From the NCBI GenBank assembly GCA_029255685.2, contig CM055313.2, forward strand, positions 43,666,079-43,730,078: 64,000 nucleotides of DNA, in the 5' to 3' direction. Made by a program: the position numbers and the translations under genes. This document shows, piece after piece, positions 49,330-59,863 of this stretch. The first letter of the stretch is position 1; every line of letters begins with the position of its first letter. Source of the stretch: Silene conica (taxonomy: Eukaryota; Streptophyta; Magnoliopsida; Caryophyllales; Caryophyllaceae). The notes beneath the pieces are model-generated. The model was given only the letters and a program-made list of their open reading frames with translations, made no database searches and was not told the DNA's origin.

Positions 49330-50573
49330 TGATACGTGCATTTACTATACATTTTATTTATAGTTTCAGCACGTATTTCTATGCATTTTCGTAACTTTTA
49401 GTTACTTTTCCTCCCGAAACAGTTTACTATGGCATTTCTATGTTTTAAATGTAGGAACAAGCGGAAGTGAGAAAAATCAAGCTTTAACCGTCCTCCGTAA
49501 GCCATCTTAAGGGAATGCACGAAGCAAGGATCGTAACTCGTAGCCTAGAGACGCGTGCAAACTAAACTGAAGCCGGAACACAAAGGAAACGGTCGACCGA
49601 CCAGCCTAATTGGTCGACCGACCATGACGCAGTTACAGGAAGACTCACCTACAGCTAAAGTGGTCGACCGACCACTATGTCCGGTCGGTCGACCGGTTTA
49701 CGGGCTCCGTTGTTTCACTTATTTTATTCGGTTTATTTCCTTAATCATGTAATTAGAAAAACTATTAGTAGAACCTCGTGGAGTTTTATTAGGTTAAGAA
49801 GTCATTAACACAAAAACACATTAGACTTAGGGAGAAGAACTCCAATTTCAGATTCGTTCATGTTTTCCATTCGTTTGTAAGTTTTATGCAATTAATCTTT
49901 CTTGTTATTCCAATTCTCGTTCTTTGTTATTATTGTTATTTAAATTTATATTTTGCGCTCTTGAATTGTTATTTCTTGATTATGTTAATCCACATGTTGT
50001 TTCTTGAATCCATTAGTATTAGTTTTACTATTATGAGTAGCTAATCCCCTTGATTGGGAATTAGGGGAACCATGGCGAAATTTAGGCTTTTATGGTTATA
50101 TGATTTTAACACCAATCTCCATTATTGTTGGTGAACTAATTCTTCTAGATTGAAGGATTGTTAGAATTAGTTTAACAATAATATTGGAATTGCCCTCTGA
50201 ACGAAAGTTTAGTGCTTTTCTAGGAACCCTAAGGCCATAAGGACTGGGTAGAATATTGACCTAAAGGTTTATTCATTGTTCCTTGGGATTGTGCTATTTG
50301 ATTATTTACCCCAATTTGACTTACCCTAGCCATGGTGAACCGAAGTTCCCAATCATCTTTTTACTTTTGTCTTAATTTTTACCTCTTTTTATCATCGTAG
50401 TTGTTAGTTCCAATCAAACAATCAAAACCCCCATTTTTAGTTACTTTAATGAGCTTTAAATTCACAAACATTATTAACCTTGTCTCCATGTGGTTCGACC
50501 CTTGACTTACTCTATCTAGTTTAAGCTGATGTTTTATAAATCTTATCTTTGGCACCCTCAACGACGGGTGTCA
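49330..50573 (+). mobile_element. Athila-B middle LTR (different subtype)
   Basis: 1244 bp, TGATACGTGC to GGGTGTCA. By eye it is closer to the minus-strand Athila LTR (14162-15412) than to the outer Athila-B LTRs; for example it shares GACGCGTGCAAACTAAACTGAAG. Palindromic modules at 49591-49623 and 49662-49694. Confidence 0.88.
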
Positions 50574-51007
50574 CTCACAATCCCAAATTACCTCGGCATG
50601 TGTCATGGTCAATATAGTGTTGGAATGCATGTGTACGGTTGTAGAGACTTTGTTCATGTTAGATTGCAGGCATGTTCTTACGGGTCGTAGATAGGTGAGA
50701 GTCTATATCATTGTTTATCTTCTTGTCTTTCACATATATCTTACCCTTTGCTTGTTTGAGTGATGGAGCGATCCGTGAGAGTCCAAATTGAATGACTCTT
50801 GCAAGGTCGAAAGTTTAGCATTTACCTCAAAATGTTTAATTTGTTTGCATTTGACAATTTGCTTGATTTTCTTTGGAAGTTGCATTAAATTGGTTACGCA
50901 TGGCGTTTTGTTTGGTTCTGAGCATGAAATCCGTTCCATTAGAAGTTTTCTTTTAGTTGAGTCTTATTGCGTGCTTAAGGACAAGAAAGGTTTGGTTTGG
51001 GGAGATT
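50574..51007 (+). repeat. Duplicate of the Athila internal tail
   Basis: 434 bp homologous to 48893-49329, starting CTCACAATCCCAAAT right after the middle LTR and ending in a polypurine tract. Its terminal hairpin is degenerate. It implies a partial second element sharing the middle LTR. Confidence 0.88.
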
Positions 51008-52253
51008 TGATACGTGCATTTACTATACATTTTATCTATAGTTTTAGCACGTATTTCTATGCCTGTTAGTAGCTTTTAGTTACTTTTCCTCCCGAAATGG
51101 TTTACTTTGGCATTTCTATGTTTGAAATGTAGGAACTAGTGGAAGTGAGCCAAATCAAGCTTTAACCGTCCTCCGGAAGCCGTCTTAAGGGAATACACAA
51201 AACAAGGGTCCAAACTCATGATCTTAGAGATGCCTGCAAACCAATCGGAAGCTGAAACGTGCAGAAAGAGGTCGACCGACCTGTCTATACAGTCGACCGA
51301 CCATGATGCAGTTACAGGAAGATCATCCTACAGCAGAAGTGGTCGACCAACCTCTATGCTCGGTCGGTCGACCGGTTCACGGGCTGCGCTGTTTTATTTC
51401 TTTGCTTCGGTTTTTTTCCTTAATCTTGTAATTTGAGGAGACTATTAAAAGAACCTCGGTAATTAAGGTTAGGGTAGGCAGTCATTAGGAGAAAATACTT
51501 AGATCTAATGAGAGAAAAACTCCAATTTCAGATTCGTTCATACTTTTCCGTTTCGTTGTAAGTTTTAATGCGATTAATCCTTTCCCTTATTTCAATCTTT
51601 GTTCTTTGTTATTGTTGTTGTTTATATTCATACTTTGTTCTCTTGATTCGTTACTCAATTATGTTATATTGCATGATGTTCTTTAGATTTGTTAGTTCTA
51701 GTCTTATGATTATGAGTAGCTAATTCCTGTGGTTGGGAATTAGGGGAGCCATGGCGAAAATTAGGTTTTTAATGGTTATATGATTCATGTACCGATCTCC
51801 ATTCTTGTTGGTGAACTAATTCTTATAGATTGAAAGATTGGTAGAATTAGTTCATCAACAAGTTTGGAATTGCCCTTTGAACGAAAGTTTAGTGCTTTTC
51901 TAGGAACCCTATGACCGTAACGATTGGGTAGAATATTGACCTAAAGGTTTATTCTTTGTTCCTTGAGATTGTGTTTATGAGTTATTTACCCGATTTTAAC
52001 TTACCCTAGCCATGGTGAACCGAAGTTTCCATTCATCTTTTTACCTTTGTCTCAGTTTTTATCGTATTTTACCATTTTAGTTGTTAGTCTCAAACCAAAT
52101 TAAAAAAACCCCCCAATTTTGTTACTTCAATAGACTCTAAATTCGCAAACATAATTAACCTTGTCTCCTTGTGGTTCGACCCTTGACTTACTCTATCTAG
52201 TTTAAGCTGAGGTTTATAAATCTTATCTTTGGCACCCTCAACGACGGGTGTCA
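51008..52253 (+). mobile_element. Athila-B 3' LTR
   Basis: 1246 bp, very similar to the split 5' LTR (22228-23158 with 40753-41080). Followed by the ATGGT target duplication. Modules at 51270-51302 and 51341-51373. Confidence 0.92.
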
Positions 52254-52772
52254 ATGGTCAAGACACGACTCCCAATATCATAGTTTATAAATATATAAGA
52301 AACAGACGCCATAACACCAAATACACGACTGAATTGTCCATTGAAAAACGCAGGAGAACGCAAGAGGAGATAAAACGTGTTGTGCATACCTACTTCTTAC
52401 CAAATTCGACCACCCTTAGACCGCCTTATGACCACCGTGAGTATCACCTACTTACTCTCTGCTATGTCGGCTGTAGATGTATGTGTTTGTGTGAGGATTA
52501 GGGTAAATTAGGTGTAGGTTTTCTCGTTATAAAAAATGACGGCAGGGGTGGGGGTTTGTGAATGTTTGAGAAAAGCTGAAGTGTGGGCTGATTGGTGTAG
52601 CACACAATTCGAGGCCCATACTAGTGTGCCAATGATCTCGAGATCAAACACCCTTATCAACACAAAACAAATACTACTCGATCAATACATATCGAATGGC
52701 AAAACCATTTAAAAAATACTATTGATACGACAATATAACGTAGATATCGTAACTAAATTTCGAGGTATTACA
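52254..52772 (-). mobile_element. LARD-4 LTR, 5' part
   Basis: Continues from 22227 (GGTCAAGACACGACT) and ends CGAGGTATTACA at 52772, the complement of a LARD LTR start. Order of blocks matches LARD-3 55300-55892 (GCATACCTA, GACGGCAGG, AATTTAACC-like, GGCCCA). Expected target duplication on the right: CTGTA. It may be a solo LTR or part of a full element. Confidence 0.75.
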
Positions 52773-53237
52773 CTGTACCCCTACTCAGGCAAGCAGATGC
52801 AATCAGCAATGTCTAGAACCTACCTCTGCTCAGGCAGAACTAGACACAATCAGCAGTGCCCAAGTCACACCCCTGCTCAGGTAAACTTGGTACACAAATC
52901 AGCAAGCATACACTTGTGAACCCCTGCTCAGGCACGAGTGGATACCAAACAGCTAATAATAGTTCATTGACCCTGCTCAGTCGTGACCATTACCCTTCGT
53001 AATGAAATTGGGATCCCAACTCAGACCCAACCCACTATGGTCATACAAACTCACGGTAGAATAGCGGTCCCTGCTCAGAGATATACCTACCGCATCAACC
53101 ATACACGTGACGGTCCAGCGGTCCCTGCTCAGACATGTCCGTCACGCCACAAACACTCACGTGTCAAGGTAGAGGATCCCTTCTCAGATCATATATTGAC
53201 ATGCATACAAACATCAGCACATATCCTACTCTAGCGG
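52773..53237. repeat. Degenerate CCCTGCTCAG tandem array, left part
   Basis: About nine copies of CCCTGCTCAG or variants at 35-60 bp intervals (e.g. 52787, 52829, 52871, 52922, 52972, 53069, 53124), often preceded by AGCGGT. Interrupted at AGCGG by LARD-3 and continued at 62409. Non-coding. Confidence 0.7.
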
Positions 53238-53642
53238 TGTAACACCCCGATTTATTAAGGAGCCTTTGGCAAGACATCCTCCGTAAATTGAGCTGTTACC
53301 ATCTCGGAATATCCGAGGTAGTGAATAACAAAGTAAATCAAACCAAAGTACTTTATATAAAAACTGATAAAATTTAAACTTCGATGTTATAAATACTTCA
53401 CAGCGGAAATTAAAGTACAACTGATAACTACAAAGTATGTGATCTACATCTAAGTCGGTCCATCAAAGTGCTCACGCCATCCCATGCTCCCACAGCACCA
53501 TCTTTCCTGTCAAAACTGCTCTCCATCACGGATCATCACAGGTGTCACACGAATACACAGGGTCAACCACGAGGTTGAGTAGAGAAAAACTAAACCACCA
53601 AACATTACTATAAATAGAAATTCAATCATCCCCACTCCGAAT

Positions 53643-53837
53643 CACAAGACCCATTAACTCCGCACCGATCACAAGGCCCATTAACTCCGCACCGATCACT
53701 AGGCCCATTAACTCCGCACCGATCACAAGGCCCATTAACTCCGCACCGATCACAAGGCCCATTAACTCTGCACCGATCACAAGGCCCATTAACTCCGCAC
53801 CGATCACAAGGCCCATTAACTCCGCACCGATCACAAC
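53643..53837 (-). repeat. 27-bp minisatellite, seven units
   Basis: Unit CCCATTAACTCCGCACCGAT plus CACAAGG, seven tandem copies with few substitutions. Because 27 is a multiple of three, the minus strand reads through as repeats of GAELMGLVI; this is not evidence of a protein. Confidence 0.92.
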
Positions 53838-54475
53838 GCCATTTCTCATCACCTCATATCGTACCACAGAAATATATAATCAAATAACACAATAATCCAA
53901 ATCATGTGATAGTGTAAAGTAAACATGCTTAACATCAAACAACCAAGTAATTATCATTATATGCGCAGTAATTCCCCTACCTCAATTGCGGAATGACAAC
54001 CGAACAGCTGCTAGAAATGTTCCACCTCGAACAACCGAACTATGGTCCTATAATTATTACTGAATATCAATTCCTACTCATACAATCACATTACTAAAAT
54101 TACTTGACCATGTCCACAGTTATATGCTCATAACACATTATAATCACATACTTATAAACATGTTCATATACATATCAATTATTATTAACTTCTCATTCAT
54201 ATCAATCATCACTAGTCAATTAAAAACTTACTAATTATACTTACTATATATAGACATTAATAACATAATTAATATATATATATCGTATATATTAATTATA
54301 TATATTAATATATAATGAAATTATAATGAAATTAATGTTAATAATGAAATGATAACAACAAAATGTAATAATAATAATAATAGTGTCACATGAAATAAAA
54401 ATAACATTTGATAAGATCTTATTATTGATAATACTAATAACAATTTTAACAACAATAATAAGAATAACATTAACC

Positions 54476-54476
<1 letters not shown>

Positions 54477-54535
<59 letters not shown>
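54477..54535. repeat. AAT microsatellite in LARD-3 3' LTR
   Basis: About nineteen AAT units; the 5' LTR counterpart near 61075 has about four. Confidence 0.9.
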
Positions 54536-55700
54536 GACCAACAATAATAGTAATAATAACCATAGTAATACTACTAATAAAACGTAACAACAAAAACAAA
54601 GTAAGGAATCAAACAGCCCGAACAACCCTCCAACCAACCCACTTCGTAGCTCCTTCGACACCCCTTCTACAGCCCGAACCACCACCAAACCACCGTGGTT
54701 GAGACCCCTGAACCACGGTTGAACAACTGACCCTGACCACTACCCCACACTCAACCAGGACAGCCATCGAAACCAACCCCAAAACACGCTGGTGACAAAC
54801 CCAAACCCAGTTCTTGTACTTATCCGTGTTACCTCCCCTCTGTACACCCTCCGTTAACACCAGCCGACACCATTATCACCACCACCATTCGCCACTTACG
54901 ACACCTTACACCCCACTCGACACGGTGGTGACAAGCATCAGGCTTCGACCCCCACTAACCGTCTGACACAGGCTTCACAACCCCCCCCCCCCCCCTGACA
55001 CCCACGACTCCTGAGTCTGCAACCCTGTGACACGTCCTAACCACCGCCTCCTTAGCTTTCCCGACCACCACACTTCATCCCTAACACCACCAATACACTC
55101 TACCAACTACCTACTACCGGTATACAGGACCCACAACCTTAAACGAACCAAAATCCGCACCAAAACAGCAGCAACGAAACACAATTCAGACACAACAAAA
55201 ACAGAGTATAACCCGTTGTCTTCTGTCGGTGTTTCTCGGTTGTTTTAGTGGTAGCTATGGTGGTCTAAAGGTGGTCAACGACTACACCCCACTGGTCAAA
55301 GACACAAGTACTACCTTCATAGATTAATAATCGACCAAGACCCGGAACCATAAACATTTACATACTAAAACAATACGAATTGAAAAGAGCAGAAAAACTG
55401 CGAAAACAGAGAAGAACGATGAGCATACCTATTTCCCTTGCCCAACGAACCGCCCTAGGCCTCCCCGAACCACCTTGTGAACCCTCCTTCTTAGTATTTG
55501 ATGTGACGGCAGGAGGCGTGTGAGGGTTTGATAAGGGTTGATAGGGTTAGGGTATAGTATAGCGGCTGTTTATTTCGTTTGACGTAGAAGAATTTAACCT
55601 TGTTTTGTTTCTTTTTATTTATTATATTGTGGTTGGGTATAAAGTTGTGTTGGGCTGCCCTATAGCACGCACTTCTAGGCCCAGACGTGTAGTTACAACT

Positions 55701-55702
<2 letters not shown>

Positions 55703-55747
<45 letters not shown>
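55703..55747. repeat. AT dinucleotide run in LARD-3 3' LTR
   Basis: About 22 AT units, reduced to about six at 62252-62263 in the other LTR. Confidence 0.9.
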
Positions 55748-55748
<1 letters not shown>

Positions 55749-55892
55749 TAATACCCAACCCCACGTTACACCAATAATAATTTATATAATAAAAACACGC
55801 ATTCGATAAATTAATTATCGAATATAAACGTTCAATTACTATCGCCCGTCAAAATAATTATAACTATCATAATAAAATTACGAGGTATTACA

Positions 55893-56466
55893 GTCTTCCC
55901 TCCTTAAAAAGAACTTCGGTCCCGAAGTTCAACCACACACATATATTACCGTGCTTACAACTCCAACATATATCACATACTCATATAGACTCGAAGCATA
56001 AAACACCATCATAAGACAATTAACATAAGTGAACTCATTATCACGAACTGTGAAGATACGGGGCATTACAGTCTTCCCCCCTTAAAATGAACTTCGTCCC
56101 CAAGTTCACCATCTGAAGGTCAACATAGCGATCACCAAGCACATAACGGCACACAAATGAACACATAACGTGACATCACATAACGTGACATCATATAACA
56201 GTAAGAACTATAAGGATACTCTAAAACACGAAATGTCACATTCCACCCTCTTTAAGAAAACTTTGTCCCCAAAGTTTAACTCATAACTAGAATAAAGGAT
56301 ACTACACGGATCACAATATAATGCATAACAGAAATAACCAGGATTATGTCTTATTCATTCAAACAATCACCAAATAGCAAAAAAAAAAAAAAAAAAAAAA
56401 CATGTCGTAAATCGTTAAGATTTTACAATCCTATCCTCCTTAAAACCTGGTTACGTCCCCGTAACC
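55893..56466 (-). promoter_or_regulatory. Four hairpin plus polypurine modules, LARD-3
   Basis: Given on the plus strand. 55911-55930: 9-bp stem GAACTTCGG next to the true polypurine tract (55893-55905). 56089-56107: GAACTT stem before a second tract and a TTACAGTC end (near 56068-56083). 56258-56277: AAACTTTG stem, loop TCCC. 56449-56466: GGTTACG stem, loop TCCC. Each has a pyrimidine (element-strand purine) tract and a TTACA-like end on its left. Confidence 0.8.
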
Positions 56467-59400
56467 CCATTATAAGAATTCCAGCACATTACTCCGTCTT
56501 ACCCATTACTCTATCTCATAAGATCTTACTCTAAGTAACCAAGTATCATATTCACATCGTCGAACCTAAGACCAAGTACAAGGGGTGAGTGAACTGGCGG
56601 AATAACCCGCGAAACCCTATATCCATCTCAATATCGATTTCAAACTCATAAGATATAACTCAATAACCTTGGTCACTCTAGACCAGAAACATAAGTTGGC
56701 ACAAAGGCCCCATAACTCAATAATAGCACCCAATCTCAATCTCCATCTCAATATCAGTATCAATATCGTCAAGGTTCACAGAACCGTGCTCAGCACTTAA
56801 AGTATGAACTTTAAGCTACTCACCCACAAGTAAGGTCAAAGAGAACGATAAAAGAAAATGTACTACCAATCATACACAATCCAAAATATCAATCCCATGT
56901 AGCCCGTATACTCGGCTTCAGTCTTAAACAAGCATTATAAAGATTCTCAAACCAGAAATACTCGTGTTCATTCGTAACACAACCACACTAATATCAATAT
57001 TCATATATTGCAAGACAATTTCCATATGCAGGCTAGCCAAATGCTCACAATAACAACACAATCGGTGACTCATAACATATGGATACTACTATACATTCAA
57101 TAACCTTCACAATAACAACTTCTCAATAATTACCAACACATAATTAGTCATCATACATGTCAAACTTGAATGAAGATTGGAGCACCTAGACTTCGGCAAA
57201 TCAATGAATACAGGTACATATATACCGTACAAGACTAAATTAATAAGATTGATAGAATCATGTTATGCAGTAAAACAGAATCAGAATAGCCAACACTTAC
57301 GTGCCCTTGAAATTTTAACTCAAACTCAGCCTATTTCCACCAGTGTAGGCAATCAGCCACTCGCATGTCATAAGTGACAATTTAAAACATTTCATGTTCA
57401 TAATCGTATTATAGAACCAACTCATGTTTTATAAAATACATAGAGCAAAATTCGTTAACGTAATTAAACATGGAGCATTGACATATCTCACAAGGTATAC
57501 ATAAATCATAGAGTGACAAGACCGTTTAACATTCCTAGATATCAATAGGTTAAAACCACTTAGCTACATGCCTCATCCACTCACATTACACCATTTATCA
57601 TGAAACTGGTAAAAATATATGTCTTGCAGATTAAGGGTTTATATAATATGCAACAATTAAACATCAGGGCAGGATTTCGTCAACACGTAGCTACAGAATT
57701 TGTTATGTTGCCAACAATCATAATAATTATCAAAACATCCCGCGTTATCATGAATAATCATCACTTGGAAAACATTTTGAACCTTTGAAAACATTGAAGC
57801 GGTAATTTATGGCAATTTATAAACATGAATCAAAAGACAATTTTACAAGCTATAGATCGAAACAAGACTACACGGAGACATTCTGACTCTCATTTACTAA
57901 AACATTATTCTTGTAAATTGTAGCTCATGAATTATGAAAATTTAGCGATAAAAGTAAACGAATTCACATGACTAGTATTTCCATAAATCACATGTCAACC
58001 AGTTAATAACTCAATAAATTAGGATCAGATTTTAAACATAGCAAATGCAATTCAATTTGTGACATAACAACATGCATGAAGGTGTTATAAAGATTATTAG
58101 CCCAGTGAACTAGACAACGATATACCATAAATATATGAAAGAACATCAACACGATTCACATCGTTCAAAATAATCACCACTACTTATAACAATTGGATTG
58201 CTATATCATGCTAATAGGTTTACCATTCAAAATTTAGTCTACCACTTGTCAAGACTCTTCTCTGATAATTATGATTTTAACATCACATACGAACAACACA
58301 TCATTATTTTGAGATCGTAATATTAGATATATAATTGAAATGATTCTATATTAAACTTGACGAAATAAATAAGGTTACGCTATCACATAGTGAGGATTCG
58401 TACTCATACCATACGCCTATTGTTCATGTTACTAAGGCCATATCAGGATGTCACGTGGTCACATTACATAATTCACATTTGATTAAACTTTTATATGAAA
58501 CTTTCATATCTCACAATTTCAACAATTAAACATTATGCAGCAACTTACCAAATCATAATTAAATAACAGCTTAGCTAACGTGCGAGCGATTATAGTGAAA
58601 ATATAAAGGACTAGCTAATCATAGGAAAAGAATCGAATGCATATCTCAAGGAAATTATTTAATACCATTTTCATAACTCAATCGGTCTGAACAAGAACTT
58701 TACAGCAATTCAACAAAAAATTAGGCAACTTGCAAGAATCACAATTAAATAACGACTCATTAAGATTTCACATGGCTTATCATCTTGAAAACGTAAACGC
58801 ATATTCTGAACAGTAGAGGTGGAATTATGCATAAACAATAACCAAGTTTTAAATGATTTCTTTTACAAAAAGATGGGCCAAAACGGGACTGTGCAGTAAC
58901 AATCTGACCACTGTCAACTAAAAGATTTATTTCTCTCAAAATATAACTCCTATCAACATAAAACAAAAGCACTGTAAACCCTACTCGAGGGGTTATCATA
59001 CCTACAATTTTCATACACAAATATGGAACACATTTAAAATGACAGTCCGTACAAACAAGGTAACATTCTAAAAGTTTGCTTAAAATTTTGGTTCTGTTAC
59101 AACTTCACATTACTACATTGAAACCCAACCATTCATCTTCCGAAATGCGTTGACATATCATTTGAAGCATAGACATCACTCTGTACCATATTAACATTCA
59201 TTCCTCATTTCAATTGTAGTTGACATCTAGAGCACAGTCAAGATTTCGAGAAACCAACCAAATAACTCAATACTTGTACACATATATACGAATGTAACAC
59301 ATAACTACATGTCATTTATGTCTTGGGGCAACACATTCCGCAAATCACTAGACAGGGATTACTAATTTATATAAGTCTGATCATTCATGTTCAAATACCA

Positions 59401-59848
59401 ACAATATATTACATAGATACGATAATCATTCAATTCCAGATAATCATATGAACACTTCAAAATATCAAAATCATATGATCACATCACTCTAACCATGGCT
59501 CAACAAATACAACTCCAAACTCTGATAATTTCAATTCAATCATCCATATCAATCCACAGTTCGTATTGCACATATCCTTAATCAGAACTCACATATCACT
59601 TACCTCGTTCTTCTCCTGCAAGAACGTTAGCACAATATAACCAGGTCACTATATAGTCTACCCCACTCTTCAATTACTCTCTTTGGGATCCCGAGACAGA
59701 ACCGAGAGGGCCCATGGTTTGGTGTGAGGGGGCCCCTAACTCATCCCATTCCTTTTTGGGGCTCCTATCAGTTTCATCTCGGGGTTCATTTTATTAGACT
59801 CTTCCTATATTCGTTATTATTCATTTGGTTTAGGCCTGAGGATCGTTC
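56467..59848 (-). mobile_element. LARD-3 internal region, non-coding
   Basis: Homologous to the LARD-1 and LARD-2 interiors in reverse, e.g. AAGACTCTTCTCTGAT at 58251-58266, but longer and with an extra segment (about 56500-57100). A-run of about 22 at 56379-56400 lies just outside. No gag or pol similarity. Confidence 0.82.
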
Positions 59849-59860
59849 GCTCTGATACCA
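59849..59860 (-). other. Primer binding site of LARD-3 (tRNA-iMet)
   Basis: GCTCTGATACCA, complement of TGGTATCAGAGC, three bases from the LTR. Confidence 0.93.
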
Positions 59861-59863
59861 CTT

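Larger units (their letters stand above)
22228..52253 (+). mobile_element. Athila-B, whole element with nested insertions
   Basis: TSD ATGGT at 22223-22227 and 52254-52258. Without the nested copia-2 it is about 12.4 kb: 5' LTR 1254 bp, internal region 8249 bp, an extra LTR, a 434-bp duplicated internal tail, and a 3' LTR. The outer LTRs are the most similar pair, which supports them as the original ends. All coding regions are broken. Confidence 0.88.
53238..55892 (-). mobile_element. LARD-3 3' LTR
   Basis: TGTAACACCCCG at the plus-strand left end, GGTATTACA at the right. Includes a 27-bp minisatellite, an AAT run (54477-54535), a C homopolymer near 54981 and an (AT)n run (55703-55747). Confidence 0.93.

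Noticed and set aside
8219..51373. Modules as tyrosine-recombinase target sites (arms of 12-13 bp around a short spacer)
   Set aside because: The layout is superficially similar, but each 12-mer is itself palindromic, spacers vary freely, and no recombinase gene is in the window.
53622..53867. Minus-strand frame encoding repeats of GAELMGLVI
   Set aside because: It is the translation of a 27-bp minisatellite inside a LARD LTR; the other LTR has a different number of units.
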